Assembly (NCBI RefSeq): GCF_900107115.1
Contig: NZ_FNOS01000003.1
Coordinates: 186,001 to 250,000 of the forward strand
DNA: 64,000 nt
Source: Salimicrobium album
GTDB lineage: Bacteria > Bacillota > Bacilli > Bacillales > Halobacillaceae
Direction of reading: 5' to 3'
The notes under the pieces were generated by a model. It did not search any database and was not told where the DNA came from. It saw only the letters and a program-made list of their open reading frames with translations. Each line of letters begins with the position of its first letter. The first letter of the stretch is position 1. The position numbers and the translations under genes are program-made. Shown here piece by piece: positions 40,527 to 49,786 of this stretch.

Positions 40527-43510
40527 ACTATCACCTCTTCCTCTACGGATTTTCTAAGAGCGATCCTTGTCCTGCTGCCATCCTTCCGGTTCTCCTTATA
40601 AGCTCTGTATGCATCCGGGTCACTGAAAATAGTGATGCCTGCTTTTAATGCCTTCACCCTCTTCTCTCTCGCTTCTTCCGTTTCACCTTCGTTATGGTAG
40701 ACCGCAGCTTCCGGCGTGTTCAGCCACGTATCGAAATCATCGTCGTGATCTTCATCGAAACATGCCGGACTTCCGGCTGAAGGTAAGTGTTCGAACACTT
40801 TTGCAAGCGCCTCTTCTTTCGTTTCACCGATATACATCCCCTCTCCGGTGGACATCATGTTAGCTCCGAGTTTGTGATCGAGTTCCGCCAGAGCATGAGA
40901 GGAGAATACCGGAAATTTCACTGCCACACAGGGTATGTGGAGCGTTTTTTCCGGGAAACATATCGATTCCCCGACCATCGCCCGGACCGCCCAGTCGATG
41001 AGCGGAAGTGCTGCGGTTTTACTCACAATCGGGACCGTACGGCTCGAACGCGGGTTCACTTCCAAAACGAAGACATTCGTCCCGCTCACAAGGAACTGTA
41101 TATTCATGATTCCTTTATAATCTATGGAAGTTGCAATCTTCTTCGCAAATGTTTCTACCTGATGCCGGATCGTTCCCTCCACCTCTGCAGGGAACACGGC
41201 CATGCTGTCTCCTGAATGGACGCCGGCTTTTTCAATGTGTGCCATGAGACCGGGAATGAATACTTCCGAACCATTACTGACAAGTTCCACTTCTACTTCC
41301 TCTCCGGAGATGAACTGGTCCATCACCAGCGGGTAATGTCTCTGCTCCATCTCCTGAAGAGCCGACTCAAGTTCATTCTTCGAATGGATCACGACCATCC
41401 CCTGTCCACCTATAACGTAGGAGGGACGACAGAGAAGCGGATACTGATACGTATGTGCGGCTGCACGTGCTTCTTCCGGTGAGTGACACATCTCGCCGGG
41501 GACGTGGGGAACATCTATCATCTGCAGTAATTCATAGAATGCCTCCCGATCTTCGAGTTTAGCGATGGTTTCGGAAGATGCTCCGGCCACCTTATATCCG
41601 GCTTTTTCCACAGCTTCCGTTACGTTAAGAGCCGTCTGGCCGCCGAACGCTGTGAAAACGACATCCACTTTCTCAAAAGCGGCTACATCGAGAATATTCT
41701 CCAGTTTCAAAGGTTCAAAGTACAGCCTGTCTGCCGTTTCGAAATCGGTGCTGACCGTTTCCGGATTATTATTGATCATAATCGTTGTATACCCTGATTT
41801 CTGCAGGCTTTCAATCGCTTTGACCGAACTATAATCGAACTCTACGCCCTGGCCGATACGTATCGGTCCCGCTCCGACGATCAGGGCTTTCTTGCCCGCC
41901 CGGAGAGGACTGATTTCCGTCACTCCCGCATACGTGCTGTAGGCGTAGTTTGTTTCGGCTTCGAATTCACCTGCGCACGTATCAACGATTTTGTAGGACG
42001 GTTTTATGCTATTCTCTTCTCTGAATTTTATCCATTCCCTTTCATTAGTGCCGGTGACTTCAGCAATTTTCGCATCTGACACTCCGTAGAGTTTCGCTTC
42101 CTTTATCGTACGTACGGAGGTATCCTCCGTCAGGCGCTGCTCCCACGAAAGCATACGTTCAAAAGTATGGAGGAAGAAAGGATCAATCTGCGTAGCTGCA
42201 AACAGTTCTTCTGTGGTCGTGCCCTTCCGCATCAGATGAAGGAGGGCGAAAAATCTCGCATCAGTCGGTTTCTTTACGTGTTCCCATGCGTCCCTTTCTG
42301 CATTGAACACCGGCGCTGACTGATCCAGCGAATCGATCGCTTTCTGAAAAGCCGCTTCCAGTGTCCGGTCGATCGCCATCACTTCACCTGTCGCCTTCAT
42401 TTTTGTTCCAAGGGTACGATCTGCTCCTGCGAATTTATCGAAAGGCCAGCGGGGAAACTTCACAACGACATAGTCCAGAGCCGGTTCGAAGCTTGCGTAC
42501 GTATAACCGGTAAGAGGATTGAGCAGTTCATCAAGCCGATACCCGAGAGCCAGCTTTGCCGCCAGTTTTGCAATCGGGTACCCGGTAGCTTTCGAGGCGA
42601 GGGCGGAAGAGCGGCTTACCCGCGGATTGACTTCGATGACGTAATATTGCCGGCTGGCAGGGTCGAGAGCGAACTGCACGTTACAGCCTCCGATCACCTC
42701 GAGACTGTCCACGATTTTCAGAGCTGACGTACGCAGCATCTGATATTCTTTATCCGTAAGTGTCTGGGAAGGGGCCGTAACAATCGAATCTCCTGTATGC
42801 ACCCCTACCGGATCCACGTTTTCCATATTGCATACAGATATACACGTACCATTTGTATCGCGCATCACTTCGTATTCCAGTTCCTTGAACCCCGCGATGC
42901 TTTTCTCGAGTATTACCTGGGAAATAGGACTCGCTTTCAGCCCGTCTTTCATGAGGGAGCGAAGCTCTTCCTCGTTATGCGCGATGCCTCCCCCGCGCCC
43001 GCCAAGCGTGTAGGCCGGACGGCTGATAACCGGAAAGCCTGTTTTTTCCGTAAAAGCCCGGGCGGCATCGAAGGTGGTAATCACCTGGCTTTCCACGACC
43101 GGCTGCTCCGTATCACGCATCACCTGTCTGAACTGTTCCCGGTCTTCCCCTTTTTGAATAGAGTCGATGGAGGTTCCGAGCACTTTCAGCTCATGCGCAT
43201 CCATGACTCCTTTCTGTTGAAGTTCCACCGCAAGGTTCAGTGCCGTCTGCCCTCCCAGTCCTGCAAGCAGGGCATCGGGCCTTTCTTTTTTAATAATAGC
43301 TTCCACACTTTCGACTGTGAGCGGCTCGCAATAGACGCTGTCTGCAATAGCGGGATCCGTCATAATCGTGGCCGGATTGTTATTAACGAGTACTACCTCG
43401 TAACCTTCTTCCTTCAGGGCGATACATCCCTGCGTACCGGAATAATCGAATTCCGCCGCCTGACCGATAATGATGGGCCCGGAACCGAGAACCAACACTT
43501 TTTCAGACAT
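40523..43510 (-). CDS. carB: Carbamoyl-phosphate synthase large subunit (arginine-linked)
   Basis: The 995-residue protein has the two homologous ATP-grasp halves, each with a GQAAEFDYSGTQ / GQGVEFDYSSVK preATP-grasp motif, and PRVSRSSALASKATGYP / PRSSRTVPIVSKTA motifs. It makes carbamoyl phosphate from the ammonia released by CarA. It is shorter than the usual 1030-1070 residues: after about residue 905 only some 90 residues remain, with an acidic stretch (FDEDHDDDFD), and no clear MGS allosteric domain. This suits an arginine-specific isozyme. It overlaps carA by 8 bases and argF by 4. Confidence 0.93.
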   Translation of the reverse strand: MSEKVLVLGSGPIIIGQAAEFDYSGTQGCIALKEEGYEVVLVNNNPATIMTDPAIADSVYCEPLTVESVEAIIKKERPDALLAGLGGQTALNLAVELQQKGVMDAHELKVLGTSIDSIQKGEDREQFRQVMRDTEQPVVESQVITTFDAARAFTEKTGFPVISRPAYTLGGRGGGIAHNEEELRSLMKDGLKASPISQVILEKSIAGFKELEYEVMRDTNGTCISVCNMENVDPVGVHTGDSIVTAPSQTLTDKEYQMLRTSALKIVDSLEVIGGCNVQFALDPASRQYYVIEVNPRVSRSSALASKATGYPIAKLAAKLALGYRLDELLNPLTGYTYASFEPALDYVVVKFPRWPFDKFAGADRTLGTKMKATGEVMAIDRTLEAAFQKAIDSLDQSAPVFNAERDAWEHVKKPTDARFFALLHLMRKGTTTEELFAATQIDPFFLHTFERMLSWEQRLTEDTSVRTIKEAKLYGVSDAKIAEVTGTNEREWIKFREENSIKPSYKIVDTCAGEFEAETNYAYSTYAGVTEISPLRAGKKALIVGAGPIRIGQGVEFDYSSVKAIESLQKSGYTTIMINNNPETVSTDFETADRLYFEPLKLENILDVAAFEKVDVVFTAFGGQTALNVTEAVEKAGYKVAGASSETIAKLEDREAFYELLQMIDVPHVPGEMCHSPEEARAAAHTYQYPLLCRPSYVIGGQGMVVIHSKNELESALQEMEQRHYPLVMDQFISGEEVEVELVSNGSEVFIPGLMAHIEKAGVHSGDSMAVFPAEVEGTIRHQVETFAKKIATSIDYKGIMNIQFLVSGTNVFVLEVNPRSSRTVPIVSKTAALPLIDWAVRAMVGESICFPEKTLHIPCVAVKFPVFSSHALAELDHKLGANMMSTGEGMYIGETKEEALAKVFEHLPSAGSPACFDEDHDDDFDTWLNTPEAAVYHNEGETEEAREKRVKALKAGITIFSDPDAYRAYKENRKDGSRTRIALRKSVEEEVIV

Positions 43511-44564
43511 ATGCTTTCACCTCTTTCTTACGCAGAATTGCAAAAAAATCCTCGAACATCCACTCGGCATCCTCAGGTCCGGGATTCGCCTCCGGATGAA
43601 ACTGGGCACTGAAAATCGGCATGGAATCATGGACTACCCCTTCAATCGACCCGTCATTTACGTTTACCATCCGCACTTTTAGAGGTGTGAATTCAAGGCT
43701 TTCCGCGGTGACTACGTAGTTGTGATTCTGAGAAGTAATGAATACCCGGCCGTTCTCCAGGTCTTTCACCGGGTGGTTGGCGCCCCGGTGACCGAACGGA
43801 AGCTTTTCCGTATCCGCTCCGTAAGCTAAGGAAATCACCTGGTGGCCATAGCAGATACCGAACACGGGGAATATATCGAAAAGGTCCTTGAATTCTGCAA
43901 GTTTTCCACTTACATCTTTCGGATCACCCGGCCCGTTGGACAATACAATTCCATCCGGTTCAATGGAATGGATGTCAGCTGCCTGCGAAAATGGTACAAC
44001 AGTAACTTTTGCTCCTCTGTCCAGCAGTTTCTGAAGAATGGAGCTTTTCCAGCCGAAATCGATAAGTGCAAGATGAATGTCTCCCTCTCCATATACTTCA
44101 CTTTTCTCACCACTTACTTCGTACACTTCCCCAACTGCTTCCACGGAAGAGGGAGAAGATCCTTCCTTACTTAAACTCGCCCGACACGTCCCTTTCGCCC
44201 GAATCGCCTTCGTCAGCGCCCTCGTATCAACTCCCGTTAAGTATGGAATATTCATATCGCTCATATAGGAGGATAACGACTGTTCCGCCTGATAATGACT
44301 GTCCTCGTCGGAGCACTGCCACATCACTGCCCCCTTCACCTGGGGTGTGGCGCTTTCATTCGCCGTTTCCGATACTCCGTAATTACCGATGAGAGGGTAA
44401 GTAAATACGACGATCTGTCCCCTGTAAGAAGGATCTGTCAAAACTTCCTGGTATCCGGTCATCCCGGTATAAAATACGACCTCTCCTTCGAGCGGCACGT
44501 TCCACTCCCCGGAAGCCGTTCCTTCGAAGGACCGGCCGTCTTCGAGCTGAATGACACCTTTCAT
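43503..44564 (-). CDS. carA: Carbamoyl-phosphate synthase small subunit (glutamine amidotransferase)
   Basis: The 353-residue protein has an N-terminal CPSase small-chain domain (FYTGMTGYQEVLTDPSY) and a class I glutaminase with the nucleophile in FGICYGHQVISLAYG (Cys near 240), and the His/Glu pair in SAQFHPEANPGP. It feeds ammonia to CarB. It is the first gene of carA-carB-argF and is preceded by ARG-box-like repeats. Confidence 0.94.
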   Translation of the reverse strand: MKGVIQLEDGRSFEGTASGEWNVPLEGEVVFYTGMTGYQEVLTDPSYRGQIVVFTYPLIGNYGVSETANESATPQVKGAVMWQCSDEDSHYQAEQSLSSYMSDMNIPYLTGVDTRALTKAIRAKGTCRASLSKEGSSPSSVEAVGEVYEVSGEKSEVYGEGDIHLALIDFGWKSSILQKLLDRGAKVTVVPFSQAADIHSIEPDGIVLSNGPGDPKDVSGKLAEFKDLFDIFPVFGICYGHQVISLAYGADTEKLPFGHRGANHPVKDLENGRVFITSQNHNYVVTAESLEFTPLKVRMVNVNDGSIEGVVHDSMPIFSAQFHPEANPGPEDAEWMFEDFFAILRKKEVKAYV

Positions 44565-44579
44565 ATGACCATCCCTTCT

Positions 44580-44617
44580 ATTGCATAATTATTATAGTTT
44601 ATGAATATTTATGCTAT
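44580..44617 (-). promoter_or_regulatory. Tandem ARG boxes over the carA promoter
   Basis: TATGAATATTTATGCTAT (44600-44617) and, on the other strand, CTATAATAATTATGCAA (44581-44597) both resemble the ArgR/AhrC operator (CATGAATAAAAATKCAAG). The second contains a TATAAT -10 for carA; its -35 is poor. Repression by arginine-bound AhrC is likely. Confidence 0.6.
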
Positions 44618-44822
44618 TATCCGGTGAAATATAAAATTTGTCAAGGGGGCCCATGAAAGTCAGAACGAAAAATACTGGAGAACGGCTTAAAAAAAGGAGA
44701 ATGAGCTCCCTTTTGTGTAAATTTCACCTTTCTTTCCACCCGGTTCTTCCTGTCCGAAGGGAAGAGAAAAAATATACACGTATCAAAACCATTACAACTC
44801 TACCGCCACTTCTTTATACAAC
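44618..44822. other. Intergenic stretch between carA and the N-hydroxylase gene
   Basis: The gap between carA and the next gene is 313 bases. Apart from the ARG boxes and the terminator at 44823-44848 this part has no clear gene. An open frame starts at the plus-strand ATG 44653 after AAGGGGG, but it runs through the terminator into the antisense of the hydroxylase gene and has no recognisable domain, so it is not called. Confidence 0.5.
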
Positions 44823-44848
44823 AAAAAACCGGACATCGACGTCCGGTT
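44823..44848 (-). terminator. Terminator of the N-hydroxylase gene
   Basis: AACCGGAC and GTCCGGTT form an 8-bp stem around GTCGAT-like loop sequence; six T follow on the minus strand. Confidence 0.88.
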
Positions 44849-44877
44849 CAGTGGTTGCTATTCAGTTTTTCACAGCT

Positions 44878-46170
44878 TTACTCGAAGGACTGGAACACAT
44901 AGGAGTCCTGCACCGGGTACACCTCTTTACCAAGCAGCTGGTTGACGATCACTTTACTGCGGAAGACGGCGAGACCGAGGTTGGTGGACCCGACGCCGTG
45001 AGTATGGGCAATACAGCTGTTGGCAAAAATATTATAAGCATTTTCTCCTTTGTTCACCAGTCTGTAGTCCTTCGTTACTTTGTAACGGCCGTAATCATCA
45101 AATTCAATTACGTCCGAAAGCTCTTTTATAAAAGAAGGGACGTTAGGCTGGTATCCTGTCGCGACGATCACTTTATCAGTCCGGTGTGAATAACCTTCTT
45201 CTTTCTGATAATGATGGCAGCTCAGTTCATACCGGCCTTCCTTCCGCTCTATACCTGTCACCTTCGTCAAAGGCAGCAGGGAAACATCGATCTTTTCCCT
45301 GCCTACTGTATATTCATACATAAGGTTATATATATCCGTAATAGTATGTTCGCTGATCCCTTTGTAGTACAGTCCCTGCGAGGCAAAAATCTCATCTTTC
45401 TTCTCCTGCGGAAGGGGATAGAAATAGTCAATATAGTCGGGCGAAAAGTGCTCAAGATTCAGCTTCGATTCTTCCATAGAGGCAAAACCCGGAGAACGGG
45501 TGATCCAGTCCAGGCGGAAACCGCACGTCCTCTGTTCTTTCAGCAGCTCCCGGAAAGCCTCCGCGGCGCTTTGTCCCGATCCGACGACCGTCACACTTTC
45601 CGCTTCCCGGCACGTCTGCCGCTGCATTTCGAAGTCGGCTGTATGGAATACATCCTCCCGTGGCATGTTCTGGAACGCCTCCGGGAGAGCGGGCGTACTT
45701 CCGGTTCCGAGCACTACGTGTTTCGTATAAAAAGTTTCAACTTCCCCGGTGCTTTCATCCTGCACATCCACCTGGTGGCGCCCGTCCTGCAGACGATGGA
45801 CAGCCGTAACCTGTTTCCCGAACCGGCAACTTCCAATCCGTTCGGAGGCCCATTTACAATAATCGTTATATTCTCTCCGCGGAATATCAAGACGCTGTAA
45901 AATATAGAACTGATACATCCGTCCCTGCTGGCTGATATAATTCAAAAAACTGTGCGGGTTCGTCGGATCCGCCATCGTTACAAGGTCCGCAAGAAAAGGA
46001 ACCTGAAGTTTCGTCCCTTCGATCAGCATACCCGGATGCCAGGCAAACTCAGGTTTTTGCTCAAAAAACAGCGCCTTCGTCTCCTGTGTATCAAGGAGAG
46101 CGGCTAGACTTAAATTGAAAGGACCGATTCCGACCCCTATGACGTCATAAACTTCCCTATTTTGTTTCAA
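44878..46170 (-). CDS. L-lysine/L-ornithine N-monooxygenase (IucD/SidA family)
   Basis: The 430-residue flavoenzyme hydroxylates the side-chain amine of lysine or ornithine, the first step to hydroxamate siderophores. It has the FAD motif GVGIGPFNLSLA (residues 12-23), the NADPH motif GSGQSAAEAF (near residue 195) and the C-terminal ATGYQPN. Lysine is the more likely substrate by family resemblance to IucD, but this is not certain. Translation starts at TTG after AAGGGG. No siderophore synthetase, receptor or clear Fur box was found next to it, so it is an orphan in this window. Confidence 0.88.
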   Translation of the reverse strand: MKQNREVYDVIGVGIGPFNLSLAALLDTQETKALFFEQKPEFAWHPGMLIEGTKLQVPFLADLVTMADPTNPHSFLNYISQQGRMYQFYILQRLDIPRREYNDYCKWASERIGSCRFGKQVTAVHRLQDGRHQVDVQDESTGEVETFYTKHVVLGTGSTPALPEAFQNMPREDVFHTADFEMQRQTCREAESVTVVGSGQSAAEAFRELLKEQRTCGFRLDWITRSPGFASMEESKLNLEHFSPDYIDYFYPLPQEKKDEIFASQGLYYKGISEHTITDIYNLMYEYTVGREKIDVSLLPLTKVTGIERKEGRYELSCHHYQKEEGYSHRTDKVIVATGYQPNVPSFIKELSDVIEFDDYGRYKVTKDYRLVNKGENAYNIFANSCIAHTHGVGSTNLGLAVFRSKVIVNQLLGKEVYPVQDSYVFQSFE

Positions 46171-46274
46171 TTAACTTCGACCCCTTTTTTCAGAAAAGAC
46201 AAGTATTTCTGAAGTTTTCCTTTGTTAATGGTATCACATCGCAAGGAGAACAGGACGAAAATTCCGAAAACTAT

Positions 46275-48059
46275 TCAGGAAGTGGCCTGTTTAGTTACAA
46301 GATCCGCATACTTCCCGCCGAAAGATACCAGTTCATCGTGACTGCCTCGTTCAGCAATACGTCCTTCTTCCATAACGAGAATAAGATCGGCATTACGGAT
46401 CGTATTGAGCCTGTGAGCGATTACGAAACTGGTGCGCCCTTCCATGAGCGTCTGCAATGCTTCGTTTATTTTCGTTTCCGTCACCGTATCGACACTGCTC
46501 GTGGCTTCATCAAGAATAAACAGGGAAGGATTTTTCAGTATAGCGCGGGCAATCGATAACAACTGGCGCTGCCCCTGGCTCACCCCTTTCCCTTCGGAAT
46601 CGAGCATCGTCTCGTATCCGTCCGGGAAATTGCGGATGAAACCGTCGGCTCTGGCTGCTTTTGCAGCTTCTTCCACTTCCTCGTCCGTCGCTTCCAGTCG
46701 CCCGTAACGGATGTTTTCACGGATGGTCGTGTGAAACAGAATCGCATCCTGCAGCACGAGACCCATATGTTCCCTGAGCGTCTCCCTCTTCAGGGAGCGC
46801 ATGTCCTCTCCGTCCACGAGTACGCGGCCTTCCGTCGCATCATAAAACCTTGACAATAATGAGACTACCGTCGTTTTGCCGGCTCCTGTCGGTCCCACTA
46901 ATGCTACGGTATCACCCGGTTTCACGTGAAACGATACATCATCCAGTGCTTTTTCATCTTCATCATAATAAAAATGAACGCGTTCAAACTCCACTTCTCC
47001 GTTTATGGAATCCACCGTCTTCGCACTCTCTTCATCGACCCTTTCCTCGTCCTCATCGATGATGCTGAACACTCTTTCAGCCCCTGCAACGGCAGAAAGG
47101 ATCATATTGAACTGGTTGGCGAGGTCGTTCAGAGGCCGGGTGAACTGTCTGGAATACGTCGTAAACGTAACAATCAGACCGACCGTCACGAATCCGTTCA
47201 AAGCGAGTACCGCTCCCCCGCCGACAATGATGGCGAAGCTCAGGTTGTTAAGCATATTCATCAGTTTCGGAATAAAACCTGTGTACACCTGAGCCCAGTA
47301 GCCCGATTCATAAAGGGCACGGTTCCTTCCGGCAAAATCCTCCTCCACGTCCGCCTCTTTGGAAAACAGAGCAATGACCGGCTGACCGGAAAACATCTCC
47401 TCTGCGTAACCGTTGACGTCGCCGAGGTCTCTCTGCTGGGCTTTGAAATACGGGCCTGTACGTTTCGTAATCCACTTCATACCGTAGTACATAAGAGGGA
47501 CGACTGTCAGTGTCAGCAGCGTGAGCCAGGGGCTGAGCACGAACATAATGATCAGCGTCCCCGAAATAGTGAGAGCACTCGTCACAAGCTGGATGACAGC
47601 CGAGTTCAGTGTACGACTCACGTTTTCCATATCATTGGTAAGACGGCTCATCAGCTCTCCCTGCTGATATTTTTGAAAAAAGGAGACAGGCAGATGCTGA
47701 AGATGGTTGAATAAGTGTTCCCGCATGCGATAAACCGTATTCTGGGAAAGCTGGATCATTGAGTAGCTCTGTATCCACATGAATACGGACTGAAAAATAT
47801 AAATGGTGCCGAGCAGCAGCAGAAGCGTAAATACTCTTCCTTTGTCGGAAGCCCCGATTATAGTATCAATGACCACTCCAAGCAGATAAGGCCCGGCAAG
47901 AGACAGGGCGGAACTGATGAGAATAGCAAAGAGGACGAAGTAGAACCTTCTTTTTTCCTTCATCATATACGACCAGACCCGCCCGATCGTCGTTTTCATA
48001 TCATCCACTTTCGGTCGTGCCGAAAAAGAAGCACTATGTGGATGTTTCCTTTCAGCCAT
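46275..48059 (-). CDS. yfiC: ABC exporter, membrane-ATPase half (YfiC-like)
   Basis: The 594-residue half-transporter has six membrane segments (about residues 35-330) and an ATPase domain with GPTGAGKTT, a full Walker B ILDEATSSVD and the H-loop IAHRLNT. Its signature motif is altered (VSQGQRQ in place of LSGGQ). The start overlaps the stop of the partner gene (ATGA). With the partner it forms a heterodimer with one consensus and one degenerate ATP site, a layout of drug exporters such as BmrCD. The substrate is unknown. Confidence 0.87.
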   Translation of the reverse strand: MAERKHPHSASFSARPKVDDMKTTIGRVWSYMMKEKRRFYFVLFAILISSALSLAGPYLLGVVIDTIIGASDKGRVFTLLLLLGTIYIFQSVFMWIQSYSMIQLSQNTVYRMREHLFNHLQHLPVSFFQKYQQGELMSRLTNDMENVSRTLNSAVIQLVTSALTISGTLIIMFVLSPWLTLLTLTVVPLMYYGMKWITKRTGPYFKAQQRDLGDVNGYAEEMFSGQPVIALFSKEADVEEDFAGRNRALYESGYWAQVYTGFIPKLMNMLNNLSFAIIVGGGAVLALNGFVTVGLIVTFTTYSRQFTRPLNDLANQFNMILSAVAGAERVFSIIDEDEERVDEESAKTVDSINGEVEFERVHFYYDEDEKALDDVSFHVKPGDTVALVGPTGAGKTTVVSLLSRFYDATEGRVLVDGEDMRSLKRETLREHMGLVLQDAILFHTTIRENIRYGRLEATDEEVEEAAKAARADGFIRNFPDGYETMLDSEGKGVSQGQRQLLSIARAILKNPSLFILDEATSSVDTVTETKINEALQTLMEGRTSFVIAHRLNTIRNADLILVMEEGRIAERGSHDELVSFGGKYADLVTKQATS

Positions 48060-49768
48060 CAGCTCCCCTCCTCTCTCTGCGACTCATAGACGCTCCTGTA
48101 ATAATCGTTATCTTTCAGCAGTCGTTCGTGACTCCCTTCCCCGATCAGCCGTCCTTCCTGCATAACGAAAATACGATCCGCCCGTTTAAGCGAACTGATT
48201 TTCTGGGCGGTCATAAGTACCGTACGCTTTTCCGACTGCAGCGTGTCGAGGAGTTCTTCTTCCGTGTTCGCGTCCAGCGCACTTGTACTATCATCCAGAA
48301 TAAGAATCGCAGGATTCCGGACGAGTGCCCGGGCGATAGAGAGCCGCTGTTTCTGTCCTCCGGAAAAATTCACGCCTTTCTGACCGATTTTCGTATCATA
48401 CTCATCAGGAAGCGTTTTAATGAATTCATCGATCCGGGCTTTCCGTGCCGCTTTCTCAATTTCCTCTTCCGCAGCCTCCGGTTTCCCGAAGCGGATATTC
48501 TCCCCGATCGTTCCGGAGAAGAGGTGGGCCTCCTGCGGTACCATGCTGACTCGGTGTCTGAGATGGTGGATATCGATGTTTTCCACTTCTTCATTTTCAA
48601 AAAGAATGGTTCCTTCCTCTTTTTCAAGCAGCCGGGGTATCAGCTGCAAAAGCGTCGATTTTCCCGACCCCGTTTCCCCGAGAATCCCTATTATTTCCCC
48701 GGCATCGATATGAAAGGATATGTTATGGAGCACCGGATCTCCGGCGCGCCGGACGGAAACGTTACGGAAGTCTATGTTTCCTTCGAGTTCCGTTTTGAAA
48801 TTCGCCGTTTCCTCCAGGTAAGCGGGCGTCCCCTCTGAGAGAACCCGGGCTATACGGCCGGAAGACGCCTGACTTCTCGAGAAAACCATGATCAGAAACG
48901 TGAACATAGAGAAGTTCACTAGCATTCTGGTAGCATAATTGACGATAGCGACCAGTTCTCCCGGTTCCGCAGTACCGGCTAAGATGGCCTCGCCCCCGAA
49001 CCACAATACGATAAGTATGACTATGTTCATCATAAGCATAAGGGCCGGCATCGCGAACTCCATCAGCCACAGCGCCTGTTTATTCGTGTGCCGGAGTGAC
49101 GTGTTGATATCGTGGAAACGGCTTTCTTCATAGGAGGTGCGGTTGAACCCTTTGATCAGCCGGATCGCCGTCAGGTTCTCCCTGATAATTCTGTTCACCC
49201 CGTCCAGCTTGTTCTGAACGAAGCGAAACAACTTCACCCCTTTCAGACTGATGATCACCATAAACACAACGAGCACCGGAGCAGCGAACAGAAGAATGAG
49301 AGCCATCCCTCTATGTACCGTAAAAGCCATCACTAATGAAAAAATGATGAATAATGGAGCTCTTAACCCGATTCTCGTAAACAGAAAAAGAAAATTCTGT
49401 ATCTGTACGACGTCCGTCGTGATTCTCGTCACAAGATCGGGAGTCGAATACCGATCGAAGTTCTTTCCGGTGAATTTCTGGACCTTGTTGAAAATATCTC
49501 TGCGAAGATCATACCCCGTCCCCTGACTCGCTTTTCCGGCAAAAAAGGAGTTGATGATCCCTGCCGAGAAAGCCAGGAGAGAAAGAACGATCAGTACCGT
49601 CCCCCAAACAAGTACGGTCCGATAATCTTCCTGCAAAATCCCTTCATCTATAATCTTACCCATGATCAACGGCTGAAACAGCTCGACTGTCAATTCTACG
49701 AACATAAGGGCAATCGCAATCAGAGCCGCCCGTTTATAGACAGATACATACTGCAGTAATAATCTCAT
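48059..49768 (-). CDS. yfiB: ABC exporter, membrane-ATPase half (YfiB-like)
   Basis: The 569-residue half-transporter has six membrane segments and an ATPase domain with GETGSGKST and signature FSGGQKQR. Walker B reads ILDDSTSALD, with Asp replacing the catalytic Glu, and the H-loop reads TAQKISS, with Gln replacing His. Its own ATP site is thus degenerate, which complements the altered signature of the partner encoded next. It is the first gene of the pair. Confidence 0.87.
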   Translation of the reverse strand: MRLLLQYVSVYKRAALIAIALMFVELTVELFQPLIMGKIIDEGILQEDYRTVLVWGTVLIVLSLLAFSAGIINSFFAGKASQGTGYDLRRDIFNKVQKFTGKNFDRYSTPDLVTRITTDVVQIQNFLFLFTRIGLRAPLFIIFSLVMAFTVHRGMALILLFAAPVLVVFMVIISLKGVKLFRFVQNKLDGVNRIIRENLTAIRLIKGFNRTSYEESRFHDINTSLRHTNKQALWLMEFAMPALMLMMNIVILIVLWFGGEAILAGTAEPGELVAIVNYATRMLVNFSMFTFLIMVFSRSQASSGRIARVLSEGTPAYLEETANFKTELEGNIDFRNVSVRRAGDPVLHNISFHIDAGEIIGILGETGSGKSTLLQLIPRLLEKEEGTILFENEEVENIDIHHLRHRVSMVPQEAHLFSGTIGENIRFGKPEAAEEEIEKAARKARIDEFIKTLPDEYDTKIGQKGVNFSGGQKQRLSIARALVRNPAILILDDSTSALDANTEEELLDTLQSEKRTVLMTAQKISSLKRADRIFVMQEGRLIGEGSHERLLKDNDYYRSVYESQREEGS

Positions 49769-49786
49769 ATATCCCTCTCATTTCTG

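Noticed and set aside
44653-45189. Open frame on the plus strand with an AAGGGGG site before its ATG
   Set aside because: It runs through the terminator of the N-hydroxylase gene and then antisense to that gene, has no domain and a low-complexity translation, so it is not a credible gene.
46171-46274. Search for a Fur box before the N-hydroxylase gene
   Set aside because: No GATAATGATAATCATTATC-like sequence was found; the region is only A/T-rich.
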